Shown here in pieces: positions 29,134 to 38,574 of a stretch of 64,000 nt of DNA. The notes under the pieces were generated by a model. It made no database searches. It had not been told where the DNA came from and was given only the letters and a program-made list of their open reading frames with translations. The position numbers and the translations under genes are program-made. The first letter of the stretch is position 1, and every line of letters starts with the position of its first letter. This stretch comes from Thiotrichales bacterium 19S9-11 (lineage in GTDB: Bacteria > Pseudomonadota > Gammaproteobacteria > Francisellales > Francisellaceae): NCBI GenBank assembly GCA_021713395.1, contig JAKJJT010000002.1, positions 222,264 to 286,263 on the forward strand, read 5' to 3'.

Positions 29134-29168
29134 CAATAAAAAAGCCCAATGCGAATGCATTAGGCTTT
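29134..29168. terminator. Terminator between convergent ychF and rpmA
   Basis: AAGCCCAATGC (from 29142) pairs with GCATTAGGCTT over 11 positions with one mismatch and a GAAT loop. On the minus strand the stem is followed by TTTTTTATTG, so it is a good terminator for rplU-rpmA. On the plus strand the T-run is weak, but the hairpin may also help end ychF transcripts. Confidence 0.8.
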
Positions 29169-29199
29169 AGTCATTTAAATTAAAATATTTATATAATAC

Positions 29200-29469
29200 T
29201 TATTCTTCTGTCACTGCTTCAATAACAGATACGAATTGACGGTTTTTCTCACCACCTTTGTGGAACTTAACATGACCATCAATTTTTGAGTAAAGCGTAT
29301 GATCTCTACCAAGACCTACGTTATCTCCATTATGGAATTTAGTACCACGTTGACGAACGATAATTGAGCCTGCTTTAACAAACTCTCCACCAAAACGTTT
29401 CACACCTAAATACTTAGGATTTGAATCTCGACCATTACGGGTACTACCACCCGCCTTCTTATGAGCCAT
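29200..29469 (-). CDS. rpmA: 50S ribosomal protein L27
   Basis: L27 reaches the peptidyl-transferase centre with its N-terminal tail. The 89-residue protein starts [16 protein letters not shown], the standard gammaproteobacterial form without the cleaved extension of Firmicutes, followed by [11 protein letters not shown] and [13 protein letters not shown]. It follows rplU by 11 bases. Confidence 0.98.
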   Translation of the reverse strand: MAHKKAGGSTRNGRDSNPKYLGVKRFGGEFVKAGSIIVRQRGTKFHNGDNVGLGRDHTLYSKIDGHVKFHKGGEKNRQFVSVIEAVTEE

Positions 29470-29480
29470 TATAAATCTCC

Positions 29481-29792
29481 TTACGCTTTAATTGACTTAA
29501 TTTTAAGCGCCGTATAATACTGACGATGCCCTTGTTGCTTCATGTGATGCTTACGACGACGAAACTTAATAATCTTAACTTTCTTATCGCGCGCCTGCTC
29601 AATAACTTCTGCAACTACTTTTGCACCTTTTACATGCGGTGAACCTACTTTTAGTTCATCACCTGTAGATAACATAAGGACTTGATCAAACTCAACTGTT
29701 TCACCAATACCTTTTTCAATTTTTTCTACTTTTAACATCGCACCTTCAGCAACTTTATATTGTTTGCCTCCAGTCTGAATTACTGCATACAT
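29481..29792 (-). CDS. rplU: 50S ribosomal protein L21
   Basis: The 103-residue protein begins [14 protein letters not shown] and ends with the rRNA-binding [19 protein letters not shown] segment, both signatures of L21. It is the first gene of the rplU-rpmA operon and has a well-formed promoter about 85 bases upstream. GTPase ObgE, often third in this operon, is absent here. Confidence 0.98.
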   Translation of the reverse strand: MYAVIQTGGKQYKVAEGAMLKVEKIEKGIGETVEFDQVLMLSTGDELKVGSPHVKGAKVVAEVIEQARDKKVKIIKFRRRKHHMKQQGHRQYYTALKIKSIKA

Positions 29793-29875
29793 CGTGTATC
29801 TCCAAGTACTTTTTTTCTATACTGTTTTAATTTTCACCATGATATATGTACACTACAACAATCACAGGAGTGGAG

Positions 29876-29904
29876 ATTATAGAGAATTATGACAAAAAAG
29901 ACAA
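29876..29904 (-). promoter_or_regulatory. Promoter of rplU-rpmA
   Basis: On the minus strand TTGTCT (29904-29899) and a perfect TATAAT (29881-29876) are spaced by 17 bases. The transcript would have a leader of about 75-80 bases. Confidence 0.7.
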
Positions 29905-29916
29905 GTTAAGAATCAA

Positions 29917-30903
29917 TTATTCGTAGGTTAAATCACCTATTACTGCATAGTGGTCTGATAAATCAGGTGATTCTAACATATCAGATTTTAAAGCAACGAT
30001 ATTAATGGTTGATTGACTTTGATCTGCACAAACATAACCTGAGATACATAAAACATGATCTAATGTTTCTCGTTTTATACTATCATTCATTGAATCAGTT
30101 AGCCCATCAAAACTGTAAGGCAATGTACTAGAAGCAAATGGTGCTGCATAATTTGCATTTAATGCCATTAGCATATATTGATAAAGCGGAAAATCAATGC
30201 TTGGCACAGGCATTTCACCTGCAATCGCTTCACCACTATTGGCATTTAAGTCACCTGCAAGAATTAATGGAATATCTGCTGATAAATTTAAATTGGCAAT
30301 CCATTGGTTTAATGCACCAATTTGTACTTTCCAACTTAAAACTTGAGCCTCTTCATCAGAAGAGCCAACCTGAACACTTTGCATATGAACTGATATGATA
30401 TTATATAGTTTTTTACGTTTCTTAACTTGGGCAAATACCGCACCTTTATTTGCAATACCTTCCCAACCATAAGACTTAGGTAGAATCAAGTATTGAGGAG
30501 ACTCATTAAATGGGTAACGACTATAAATAATCACGCCTCCACTTAATAAATTAAGATTATCTACATCCCAGCTACCTACAACTTCGGTTTTGTACTTATA
30601 GCCAACCTTTCTCATGTTTTTATCTAAAATTAGATACATAATTGGCGCTATATCTTCCTGAAAAACAACAACATCTGGATTATGTTGTTTTATTTCATAA
30701 GGGATAAGCCTTGCTCTTTCATAAGGTTCGTTAAGGTTTTGAGTTAATGGCGTTAATGGAATATTCGGTAGTAGATTAGCATTATAGGTCATCACCTTTA
30801 TATTTGCTGCATAGACATTTATACTTCCCATGAGTAAAAGAGAAATAGGAACTAATAAAAATAAATTTAAAATCTTATTTAAGCTTACTTTAAATAAACG
30901 CAT
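29917..30903 (-). CDS. Secreted endonuclease/exonuclease/phosphatase-family phosphodiesterase, sphingomyelinase-like
   Basis: The 328-residue protein has a signal peptide (about 1-33, ending VYAA) and one EEP domain. Family motifs are VMTYNANLL (metal-contacting Asn), DVVVFQED (Glu83), an internal SVHMQSVQVG (catalytic His), AGDLNAN, ETLDHVLC and LSDHYAVIGDL. This arrangement is closest to bacterial neutral sphingomyelinase C-type enzymes, which hydrolyse host sphingomyelin, but related EEP proteins cleave other phosphodiesters, so the substrate is unproven. It should be exported to the periplasm or beyond. It is divergent from a protease-inhibitor gene across about 150 bases. Confidence 0.8.
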   Translation of the reverse strand: MRLFKVSLNKILNLFLLVPISLLLMGSINVYAANIKVMTYNANLLPNIPLTPLTQNLNEPYERARLIPYEIKQHNPDVVVFQEDIAPIMYLILDKNMRKVGYKYKTEVVGSWDVDNLNLLSGGVIIYSRYPFNESPQYLILPKSYGWEGIANKGAVFAQVKKRKKLYNIISVHMQSVQVGSSDEEAQVLSWKVQIGALNQWIANLNLSADIPLILAGDLNANSGEAIAGEMPVPSIDFPLYQYMLMALNANYAAPFASSTLPYSFDGLTDSMNDSIKRETLDHVLCISGYVCADQSQSTINIVALKSDMLESPDLSDHYAVIGDLTYE

Positions 30904-31057
30904 GTTATTGTAACCTCCTTTTGAAAGACTTCTTTTTAGGATAGTTATAAATTTTTAAAAAGGTAGTGAATTTAGATAGAACATAAGCATACTTGAAAAT
31001 AAGTGCGCTTTCTGATTAGCTAAAACAATCATCATACAGTACTAAAAGGTCAAACAT

Positions 31058-31456
31058 ATGAAAAAAATTCAAATCTATTTTTGTTTTTTTACCCTATGTA
31101 TACTTTCCCTTCCTTTATCTGCCAATACCAATGATAATATAAATAAACCAATTGTTGTTAATAATAAAGAGTGGACTGTCACAATAGAACTTCCTGCCAA
31201 TGCAACAACTGGTTATCAGTGGTACTTAAAAAGTTATGATCCTGACTTAATACGCCCAAAATCATATCGTTATAGCACAAATAATGACTCAAAAAAAATT
31301 GGCCAAGGCGGTATTGCTGAGTTTAAGCTAACTGTCTCAAAACGTTTTAAATCAGTTCCTCAATTAACTGAAGTTAGTTTTATCTATGTAAAACCTTGGA
31401 ACTTAGAAGAACAAACAAAAGAAAAAACTATTACGCTCTTATCAACAAGCGCCTAA
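31058..31456 (+). CDS. Exported chagasin-type cysteine protease inhibitor (I42 family)
   Basis: The 132-residue precursor has a signal peptide (about 1-22, ending PLSA). The mature part carries the three inhibitor loops of the chagasin/I42 family: NATTGYQW, a Gly-rich GQGGIAEF and VKPWN. Family members inhibit papain-like (clan CA) cysteine proteases. In bacteria they are thought to guard against host or self proteases, although no cysteine protease gene is in the window. AAAGGTC lies upstream of the ATG. Confidence 0.85.
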   Translation: MKKIQIYFCFFTLCILSLPLSANTNDNINKPIVVNNKEWTVTIELPANATTGYQWYLKSYDPDLIRPKSYRYSTNNDSKKIGQGGIAEFKLTVSKRFKSVPQLTEVSFIYVKPWNLEEQTKEKTITLLSTSA

Positions 31457-31525
31457 TTCATTCTTATTTATCGCAGTTTCTATGTTAATATAAACGTTAT
31501 CTATCATTAATTTATTTGTATTGTA

Positions 31526-33004
31526 ATGGCTAAAAAAACTTATCTTTTTTATGATCTAGAAACAACTGGACTTGATGTATCGTTTGACCAAATTGTCCAA
31601 TTTGCAGCAATTTTAACTGATGAAAATTTAAATGAGCTTAAACGCCATAACTTTTTAGTTAAATTAAACCCAGATACTATCCCTTCTGCTTATGCAAGTA
31701 TTACCCACCAGGTTTCCATTCAAGAAGCTAATGCAAAAGGCCTTAGTGAATATGAGGCTGTAAAAAAAATCCATCAACTCTTAAATCAGCCAAATACAAT
31801 TAGTATTGGTTATAATACGCTTGGCTTTGATGATGAGTTTTTGCGATTTTCATTTTATCGAAACCTACTTGATCCATACCAACATCAATATAAAGATGGT
31901 TGTATGCGCATGGATATTTACCCTATGACAATTATGTATTACCTACATGATTCAAGCTTACTTAACTGGCCAAAAAATGAAGATGGGCATATTAGTTTTA
32001 AACTAGAAAATATTAACAAAGCTAACCAACTTGTCACTGAAGGTCGAGCTCATGACGCTCTAACTGATGTTGAAGTAACCGTTGAACTTGCAAAAAAACT
32101 AAAATCTAATCAAGCTATGTGGCAGTATTTAGAGAATTTATTTACTAAAAGGAATGATCAAAACCATATAGAAAAGCTTGATCAAACAATTAAAATTAAT
32201 GATCAAAATTATACGCAAGGCCTACTAACGAATGGCAAATTTGGCGCAAGAAATCATTATCAATCCATTGCTATTTTCCTTGGTCAGCATAAGCATTATA
32301 AAAATCAGTATGCCTGGTTACGACTAGATTTAGAAGAACTGCCAAACTCAATTGAGTCTTATTTAGTGCAAAATAGCATTAACACCCAAGATTCAGAAAT
32401 AATAACTGATACTTTTCAAGAGCAACTTGCCTTACCTTATGTTCAAAAAAAATTTGGTGAAACACCATTTATACTGCCACTACTTGATCGCTTTAAAGAG
32501 AAGTTACCTGAAAAGAAAAATCAGTTTGTTGAGAAAAATACCCAATGGCTAAATGAAAACCCACAGATTATCCCAAAGTTAACTGAATGCATTTTAAATT
32601 ATAAACACCCAACCTATGAGCATGTTGACTGCCAAAGTTCACTTTATAGCAGTGGTTTTTTAAAACCCTATGAAAAACAGCGCTGTGATTTTTTCCACCA
32701 GCAACCATTAAATAAAAAAGTAAATACTCTTAATCAATTAAATGGCGAACTTAAAGAGCGAGCGCTACGCATTATCGGAAGGCTCAACCCTCACCTTTTA
32801 ACACCAGAGCAATTGACTATATTTCAAAATCATTTAGAAAATATCATTGATTATGATAAAACCAAACGCCCTTTAAGCTATAAAGGAACACATGCAAGAG
32901 GCCTTGATGATGTCTATAATGAAATAGAGAGCTTAAAAGAAACTCAACTAGATGAAACTCAATTAACTCTACTCGAAGAACTATCTGACTATTTAAATAT
33001 TTAA
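31526..33004 (+). CDS. sbcB: Exodeoxyribonuclease I
   Basis: ExoI degrades single-stranded DNA 3' to 5' and acts in recombination and mismatch repair. The 492-residue protein has the DEDDh exonuclease site: FYDLETTGLD (D10, E12), a second Asp in SIGYNTLGFDDEFL, and RAHDALTDVEVT (His and Asp). The SH3-like and helical C-terminal regions include KFGARNHYQS. Its length is close to E. coli ExoI (475). mltA follows 10 bases later. Confidence 0.95.
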   Translation: MAKKTYLFYDLETTGLDVSFDQIVQFAAILTDENLNELKRHNFLVKLNPDTIPSAYASITHQVSIQEANAKGLSEYEAVKKIHQLLNQPNTISIGYNTLGFDDEFLRFSFYRNLLDPYQHQYKDGCMRMDIYPMTIMYYLHDSSLLNWPKNEDGHISFKLENINKANQLVTEGRAHDALTDVEVTVELAKKLKSNQAMWQYLENLFTKRNDQNHIEKLDQTIKINDQNYTQGLLTNGKFGARNHYQSIAIFLGQHKHYKNQYAWLRLDLEELPNSIESYLVQNSINTQDSEIITDTFQEQLALPYVQKKFGETPFILPLLDRFKEKLPEKKNQFVEKNTQWLNENPQIIPKLTECILNYKHPTYEHVDCQSSLYSSGFLKPYEKQRCDFFHQQPLNKKVNTLNQLNGELKERALRIIGRLNPHLLTPEQLTIFQNHLENIIDYDKTKRPLSYKGTHARGLDDVYNEIESLKETQLDETQLTLLEELSDYLNI

Positions 33005-33014
33005 GGACTTTTAG

Positions 33015-34145
33015 ATGACTTTTCGTCTTAGATTCTTAAGCATTAGCTTTATAATGTTAATTACAATAAACCTAGTTATTGCAAAAGAAAAACCAAATTA
33101 TCAAGCAGCTACTTATCAACAACTACCTGGCTGGCATCAAGGTGATCAATCTAAAACAATTAAAGCATTAAAATTCTCTTGTGAAAAAATATTAAAAACC
33201 ATTTCAACCATTCACTTATCTAATAATCAGTTATCTTGGCGTAAAGCTTGTCAGAAAATCATTTCACTGCCTAAAAAAGTTAATAATGCACAAGCAAGAA
33301 AAGTCTTAACACAGTCCTTTCAACCCTACCAAGTTTCATTTAAAGGAGAAAATACAGGCTTATTTACTGGTTATTATGAGCCTATTTTTAAAGGAAGCCC
33401 CGTTAAAACAAGTTATTATAAAATCCCTATTTATAAGCGCCCACAAGATTTAGTTGTTAGAAAAGCTGCTTCTGGAAAGCATAAATATGGCAGAATAATT
33501 GATGGGAAATTTAGCCGCCATTATTCACGTCAAGCAATTGCTGATAATAACTTTTTTAACTCTAATGATGTAATAGCCTGGGTACATGACCGTATTGATC
33601 GCACTTTTTTGCAAATTCAAGGTTCAGGTCGTATTATGTTTCCAGATGGCTCAAGCGTTTCGCTTAGTTATGATGGACAAAACGGCTGGCCATATAAGCC
33701 AATTGGCAAAGCTTTGCTTGAACAAGGTGAGCTACCACGAGAAGTTATCTCAATGCAAACAATTAAAGAATGGCTTAAAACAAATCCCAAAGATGCAGAT
33801 GAGATCTTAAATTACGACCCTTCTTTTGTATTTTTCAAAAAGAACTCAAAGAAAAATATTACAGGTGCTGAGGGCACGCCACTAACACCTGGCTACTCAA
33901 TGGCGGTTGATTGGCGCTATATTGATTATGGCACTCCCATTTGGCTTAATTCCTACTATCCAACTGATAGCGGCCATCAAACGCTTAATCGTCTCTTAAT
34001 CGCCCAAGATACCGGTGGCGCTATTAGAGGTCCAATTAGAGGTGATGTCTTTTGGGGGCACACAGAAAATGCTGAATACACTGCAGGTCATATGAAATCA
34101 GAAGGTCAAATTTGGATTTTACTGCCCAATGGGTATGAGATTTGA
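33015..34145 (+). CDS. mltA: Membrane-bound lytic murein transglycosylase A
   Basis: MltA cleaves peptidoglycan glycan strands to 1,6-anhydro products. The 376-residue protein has an N-terminal signal (about 1-23) and the MltA barrel domain (GLFTGYYEPIFKGS), and the 3D domain at the C-terminus with the catalytic region RLLIAQDTGGAIRGPIRGD. No clear lipobox is present (the signal ends INLVIAKEK), unlike the E. coli lipoprotein, so it may be periplasmic or anchored by an uncleaved helix. It follows sbcB closely; convergent lpxL-like gene stops 3 bases away. Confidence 0.93.
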   Translation: MTFRLRFLSISFIMLITINLVIAKEKPNYQAATYQQLPGWHQGDQSKTIKALKFSCEKILKTISTIHLSNNQLSWRKACQKIISLPKKVNNAQARKVLTQSFQPYQVSFKGENTGLFTGYYEPIFKGSPVKTSYYKIPIYKRPQDLVVRKAASGKHKYGRIIDGKFSRHYSRQAIADNNFFNSNDVIAWVHDRIDRTFLQIQGSGRIMFPDGSSVSLSYDGQNGWPYKPIGKALLEQGELPREVISMQTIKEWLKTNPKDADEILNYDPSFVFFKKNSKKNITGAEGTPLTPGYSMAVDWRYIDYGTPIWLNSYYPTDSGHQTLNRLLIAQDTGGAIRGPIRGDVFWGHTENAEYTAGHMKSEGQIWILLPNGYEI

Positions 34146-34148
34146 AAA

Positions 34149-35069
34149 CTAATAAAACCCTTCTTCTCCTTCAGGGCGAGTTTTAAAGCGGCGATGCTGC
34201 CATAGGTATTGATCCGGATACTTTCTTATGACCCTTTCTAGATGTTGGTTATAACGAAGTGCATCTTTGTAATCATCACCTGAAGAAAAGGACTCATCAT
34301 ATTCATCTAGTACACCAACATAACCTGAATAATCTTTTTCTCTTCTAAAATGTCCCATAGCCATTAAAGCGTTACTCTTTTTAACTAGCCAAGAAGTTGC
34401 AACTAAGGTTGCGCAAGGAATATTAAAAAATGGCACAAAAATCGTTCGTTCATTACCTAAATCTTGATCAGGTGCATACCATAAGACTTCACCTTTTTTT
34501 AAAACTCGTAAAATACCTCTAACGTCTTTACGTTCAATACCTTTGCTATAGCGCCCCCGGGAAGAAGTCATTAGATATTCAAAAAAAGGATTTTTATGTT
34601 TTTGATAAACTAAGTTTAACCCTGGGTAACGCATGCCAACGTAACGACCAACCATTTCCATACAAGTAAAATGCCCACCCATAACAATAACTGGTTTTTT
34701 CTGTGCATAAGCTTGTTCAAACTGCTCAAAATTAGCTAACTTAAAAGGGATTCGTCTAAAGCGCCAATTCGGTAAGAACCAAGCCATTAGAGTTTCAACT
34801 GCACTCATGCCTAAAGATTCAAATGATGCTTTACAAAGTGCTTCTATTTCCTTTTCATTTTTTTCAGGAAAGCATAGCCTTAAGTTAATTAGTGCAATAT
34901 GCTTACGGCGCTTTAAAAAAGGATAAACCATACGCGCAAGTAGTCGACCAAGTGCAAGCATCAAACGATACGGCATAATGAAAACAAAAAGTTTTGCAAT
35001 TAAGACTAAAAACCAGCTAAACCAATAACGTGGATGAAATAAATTTTTTGAAGGCAATCGATCTATCAT
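34149..35069 (-). CDS. Lipid A late acyltransferase, LpxL/HtrB family
   Basis: The 306-residue protein has an N-terminal membrane segment (about 12-38) and the acyltransferase HX4(D/E) motif GGHFTCMEM (His and Glu), followed by YQKHKNPFFEYLM and the Arg region of the family, and later WYAPDQDLG. It transfers a secondary acyl chain to Kdo2-lipid A (LpxL-like) or lipid A; LpxL cannot be told from LpxM/LpxP here. It overlaps nhaD by 4 bases and is co-transcribed with it. Confidence 0.9.
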   Translation of the reverse strand: MIDRLPSKNLFHPRYWFSWFLVLIAKLFVFIMPYRLMLALGRLLARMVYPFLKRRKHIALINLRLCFPEKNEKEIEALCKASFESLGMSAVETLMAWFLPNWRFRRIPFKLANFEQFEQAYAQKKPVIVMGGHFTCMEMVGRYVGMRYPGLNLVYQKHKNPFFEYLMTSSRGRYSKGIERKDVRGILRVLKKGEVLWYAPDQDLGNERTIFVPFFNIPCATLVATSWLVKKSNALMAMGHFRREKDYSGYVGVLDEYDESFSSGDDYKDALRYNQHLERVIRKYPDQYLWQHRRFKTRPEGEEGFY

Positions 35070-36553
35070 AAGTGCTGGACTAATACATCAAAGTAACTAC
35101 TATTTACCCATAAGTGTACCGCAATACTTGCAATGTAGCCTAATAAAATGGCCCAAGACCACTTTAAGTGACCAATAAATGTATATTTACCTTTTGATTG
35201 CCCCATAACTGCAACACCAGCTGCTGAACCAATTGATAATAAACTACCACCAACACCTGCTGTTAGAGTAACTAATAACCACTGTCCAACTGACATATCA
35301 GGGTTCATCGTTAAAACAGCAAACATGACAGGAATATTATCAATAATGGCAGATAAAATACCAACAAAAGCATTTGCTTGTGTTTGAACATCCATAAGCG
35401 TTGGTAAAATAACTGGCGCACTTTGATAAATATAACTGGATAAAATGCTTAAATAGCCTAAGGTTGCAAGCCCTTGAACTGCAAGTAAAATACCATAGAA
35501 AAATAATAAGGTATCCCACTCAGCATTGGCAACTTTTTTGAAAATTTCAAAACGCTCACCATCTGTTATATTTTTTGGATGGTTATGACGCACTTCCTTT
35601 ATATAGTAACTAAAGAACATTAGATAAGATAAGCCTGTCATCATACCAAGGGCAGGTGGCAAGTGTAGAAAGTTTTCAAAACTTACAGCGGTTGTAATGG
35701 TTAATAAGAAGAGTAATATAATTCGTCGTGCACCATACTTAAGCATAACTTCTTCTCTTTCAACCTGAGGATTTGCTTTCGGGATAAAAAAGTGAAATAT
35801 AATCGCAGGTATCATGAAGTTAACAACTGACGGAACAAATAACGTAAAGAAATACTTAAATGGAATTATACCACTTTGCCATATCATTAAGGTTGTAATA
35901 TCGCCAAATGGTGAAAAAGCACCACCTGCATTTGCAGCAACAACAACATTAATACAGCTTAATAAAACAAACCTATGATTATTACCACCTATCGCCATGA
36001 CAACCGAACACATCACAAGTGCTGTTGTTAAGTTATCGGCCATTGGAGATAAGAAAAAAGCAAAAACGCCTGTTAACCAAAAAACGCCACGATAACCAAG
36101 ACCTCGATTAATCAAAAATGCTCTTAATACTCGAAATACATTTCTTTCTTCTAGTACATTAATATAAGTCATTGCTGTTAACAAAAACAAAAATAATTCA
36201 CCATATTCTAGTAGTGAATGCTCTAAGTTAGTTTTTACAATATGGCTTTGACCTTTACTGACTGCAACAATTGCAACAATCACCCAAATAATTCCCGCAC
36301 CTAAAATAGCTGGCTTTGATTTTCGAAGGTGAGTTACTTCTTCTACCATAACCAAAAGATAAGTAATAATAAAGACAATTAATGCTGCTAGCGCCCAATG
36401 ACTCGATAATGCATTTAAGTGCATTTGGCTTCCTGATGATGAAGCTAGTGCAGTAACTGGCAACCCTATTATTGCAAGCAATAATAAGAAAAATGCCATT
36501 AAACTTTTTTTATAAATCATGCGGTTATGCCTTAGTTTTTTTATTTTCATCAT
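35066..36553 (-). CDS. nhaD: Sodium/proton antiporter NhaD
   Basis: The 495-residue protein has about 12-13 membrane helices and matches the NhaD type (ion-transporter superfamily). A leader-like hydrophobic segment (about 16-36) is followed by transport helices with AGGAFSPFGDITTLMIW and SIGSAAGVAVMGQSKGKYTF-like motifs (glycine-rich, with Asp and Thr). It exports Na+ and Li+ at alkaline pH. It is divergent from crcB across 67 bases. Confidence 0.92.
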   Translation of the reverse strand: MMKIKKLRHNRMIYKKSLMAFFLLLLAIIGLPVTALASSSGSQMHLNALSSHWALAALIVFIITYLLVMVEEVTHLRKSKPAILGAGIIWVIVAIVAVSKGQSHIVKTNLEHSLLEYGELFLFLLTAMTYINVLEERNVFRVLRAFLINRGLGYRGVFWLTGVFAFFLSPMADNLTTALVMCSVVMAIGGNNHRFVLLSCINVVVAANAGGAFSPFGDITTLMIWQSGIIPFKYFFTLFVPSVVNFMIPAIIFHFFIPKANPQVEREEVMLKYGARRIILLFLLTITTAVSFENFLHLPPALGMMTGLSYLMFFSYYIKEVRHNHPKNITDGERFEIFKKVANAEWDTLLFFYGILLAVQGLATLGYLSILSSYIYQSAPVILPTLMDVQTQANAFVGILSAIIDNIPVMFAVLTMNPDMSVGQWLLVTLTAGVGGSLLSIGSAAGVAVMGQSKGKYTFIGHLKWSWAILLGYIASIAVHLWVNSSYFDVLVQHL

Positions 36554-36620
36554 TTGACGTTAAAATTAACAGTATTTATACTACGTTAATATAATGATAA
36601 ATTGCAATTGGTAAATGTAA

Positions 36621-36989
36621 ATGAATTATTTCATTCTATTCCTTGGCGGTGGTTTAGGTTCTTTATGTCGTTACTTAACTTATCAATGTTATAATCGTCT
36701 TGAAATTGTTTTCCCCTTAGGCACAATTACTGTTAATGTGCTAGGATCATTTGCAATTGGCTTTTTATCTGTACTTATCATTCAAAAGTTTCACTTAAGT
36801 CAATTATATCAAAATTTGATTTTAACCGGTTTTCTTGGCGGCTTCACAACCTTTTCTACCTTCAGCCTTGATAGCTTAAGTTTAATGCACCAAGGTTATA
36901 TTACCAGAGCCCTAATCTATATGCTTTTATCATTAGCATTAGGCTTACTTGCTGTTGTTATTGGTTATGTATTAGCAAAAAATATTTAA
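36621..36989 (+). CDS. crcB: Fluoride exporter CrcB (Fluc)
   Basis: CrcB/Fluc dimers form a fluoride channel that protects against acidified fluoride. The 122-residue protein has four membrane helices and the family motifs GSLCRYLTY, GTITVNVLGSFAIGFL and GFLGGFTTFSTFS (the Phe/Thr-lined pore). I looked for a fluoride riboswitch upstream and saw none in the 67-base spacer. Its stop is 7 bases from the convergent pheA stop. Confidence 0.95.
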   Translation: MNYFILFLGGGLGSLCRYLTYQCYNRLEIVFPLGTITVNVLGSFAIGFLSVLIIQKFHLSQLYQNLILTGFLGGFTTFSTFSLDSLSLMHQGYITRALIYMLLSLALGLLAVVIGYVLAKNI

Positions 36990-36996
36990 TAGCCTC

Positions 36997-37830
36997 TTAA
37001 GATATACTTGCTGCTTGATAAGAACCTAATACTCTTAAATAAGGTGTTTGCGCTTTAATCGCATCTAGTGCTTCAGCAATTAGAGGCTGATTTTCATTGC
37101 CAATAAAGTCGACTAAAAACATATATCGCCAAGGCCCTTCACGTGAAGGCCTAGATTCAATCTTTGACATATTAATAAATCTTGAAGATAACTCTTCTAA
37201 CACTTTAATTAACGCTTGTGGTTTATGTTCTGTTAAAAATGCAACCGATGTTTTATAAACTGCATGCTCATCATAGACTCGTTTTTCAGTGCCCAAAACA
37301 AAAAAACGTGTAAAGTTAAACTCCTCATCTTCAAAGTCACTTTTTAGAATATCTAAATGATATGTTTCTGCTGATAAGTGTGATGCTATCGCAGCAGATG
37401 TCTTATCTTTACTCTCAGAAATAAATTTTGCAGCGCCTGCTGTATCATAATAAGCTTCTGGATTTAGTTGATACTTAACAATATTATCATGACATTGAGC
37501 AAGTGCTTGAGGGTGAGAAATGACCGTTTTAATATCATCAAGGCTCACGCCAGGTAATGCCATTAAGTTATGCTCAATACGTAGGATTACTTCTGCTTGA
37601 ATAATTAAATGATGCTTTAGTAATTCATCATAGGCCTGAATCACAGAACCAGCCAATGAATTTTCAACAGGCAAAATACCATGCGTTGCTTGCCCTTTGA
37701 TTACCATCTCAAATACTTCTGCAAATGTCTCACATGGCAATCCTGATATTTTTTGTCCAAAATAGTGTCGAAGTGCTTCTTCTGAATATGCGCCATGCGC
37801 GCCTTGAAAAGCAACTAACTTTTCTGTCAT
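36997..37830 (-). CDS. pheA: Prephenate dehydratase
   Basis: The enzyme converts prephenate to phenylpyruvate in phenylalanine synthesis. The 277-residue protein begins with VAFQGAHGAYSEEAL and has the catalytic TRF motif in NFTRFFVLG (about 174-182). A C-terminal ACT domain has the Phe-binding ESRPSREGPW. There is no N-terminal chorismate mutase domain, unlike E. coli PheA, so chorismate mutase must be elsewhere. It is first of three closely spaced minus-strand genes, after the GST-like and DUF3301 genes. Confidence 0.94.
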   Translation of the reverse strand: MTEKLVAFQGAHGAYSEEALRHYFGQKISGLPCETFAEVFEMVIKGQATHGILPVENSLAGSVIQAYDELLKHHLIIQAEVILRIEHNLMALPGVSLDDIKTVISHPQALAQCHDNIVKYQLNPEAYYDTAGAAKFISESKDKTSAAIASHLSAETYHLDILKSDFEDEEFNFTRFFVLGTEKRVYDEHAVYKTSVAFLTEHKPQALIKVLEELSSRFINMSKIESRPSREGPWRYMFLVDFIGNENQPLIAEALDAIKAQTPYLRVLGSYQAASIS

Positions 37831-37851
37831 TCGTTTTCCTTATAATTTTTC

Positions 37852-38574
37852 TTATTTATTCGCTAAATCACTAAAAAAGAGATAAGACATGCGCTTATAA
37901 TGATCAATTAAGTTTTGGCATTTCAAAGTAAACGCCTTTAACGGATAGTCCCACGAGACACCAATAACTGAGCAAGTCATCGCGTATAAAGCATGATCCA
38001 TCAAGGTTGGCTTTGAGCCAAAACAAAAATCTCTTCCCCCTAAAAAATCAGCTAAAGCCTTAATATCATTACAAGCCAATTGATATAGCTTATCTTCCTC
38101 AAGTCGACCAAGACCATGACCTTGAAGGCTTTTATCAACATTTTTTTTAATTCCAGATAATATTAATTTAAATGCAAGCTTTGGTAAACGCATGCTTTTT
38201 TGAATGATCCCTGCCCAAGCTTCAGCGCCTTTAGGGTCAAGCCAACGCGAATAAACAACCGCCCAGTATAAATGCTCCTCCATCAAACGAATAAAAGCTA
38301 AAGAGACTGCTTTTTCAGCATTACTTAAATCTTTATCCATTGGTTGATCGATTTCTGACTCTAGTTTTTCTATAATCAAACCACTATCTGCAATGACTTC
38401 CCCATTAATTGAAACATAAGGCACTTTACCTGTTGGTGACTTTCTCGGATCAAAGGTTTCATGTACTTCATATGCTATACCCATTGCACGTAAATAGCTT
38501 TCCAGTTTCATACAAAATGGGCTTAAATTTGGCATCTCATTAATACGTGGAAACTGATACAACGTAATCATCAC
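37852..38574 (-). CDS. Glutathione S-transferase family protein (Faxc/metaxin-like)
   Basis: The 240-residue protein has an N-terminal thioredoxin-like domain with LSPFCMKLESYLRAMGI (about 18-34) and GKVPYVSINGEVIADSG, a form of the GST glutathione site seen in failed-axon-connections/metaxin-like proteins. A helical C-terminal domain follows. Substrate unknown. It overlaps the DUF3301 gene by 4 bases, implying coupling, and lies 22 bases upstream of pheA. Glutathione reductase is at 22.4 kb. Confidence 0.85.
   Translation of the reverse strand: MMITLYQFPRINEMPNLSPFCMKLESYLRAMGIAYEVHETFDPRKSPTGKVPYVSINGEVIADSGLIIEKLESEIDQPMDKDLSNAEKAVSLAFIRLMEEHLYWAVVYSRWLDPKGAEAWAGIIQKSMRLPKLAFKLILSGIKKNVDKSLQGHGLGRLEEDKLYQLACNDIKALADFLGGRDFCFGSKPTLMDHALYAMTCSVIGVSWDYPLKAFTLKCQNLIDHYKRMSYLFFSDLANK

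Noticed and set aside
36554..36620. Fluoride riboswitch upstream of crcB
   Set aside because: The 67-base spacer is AT-rich without the conserved fluoride aptamer core or a pseudoknot.
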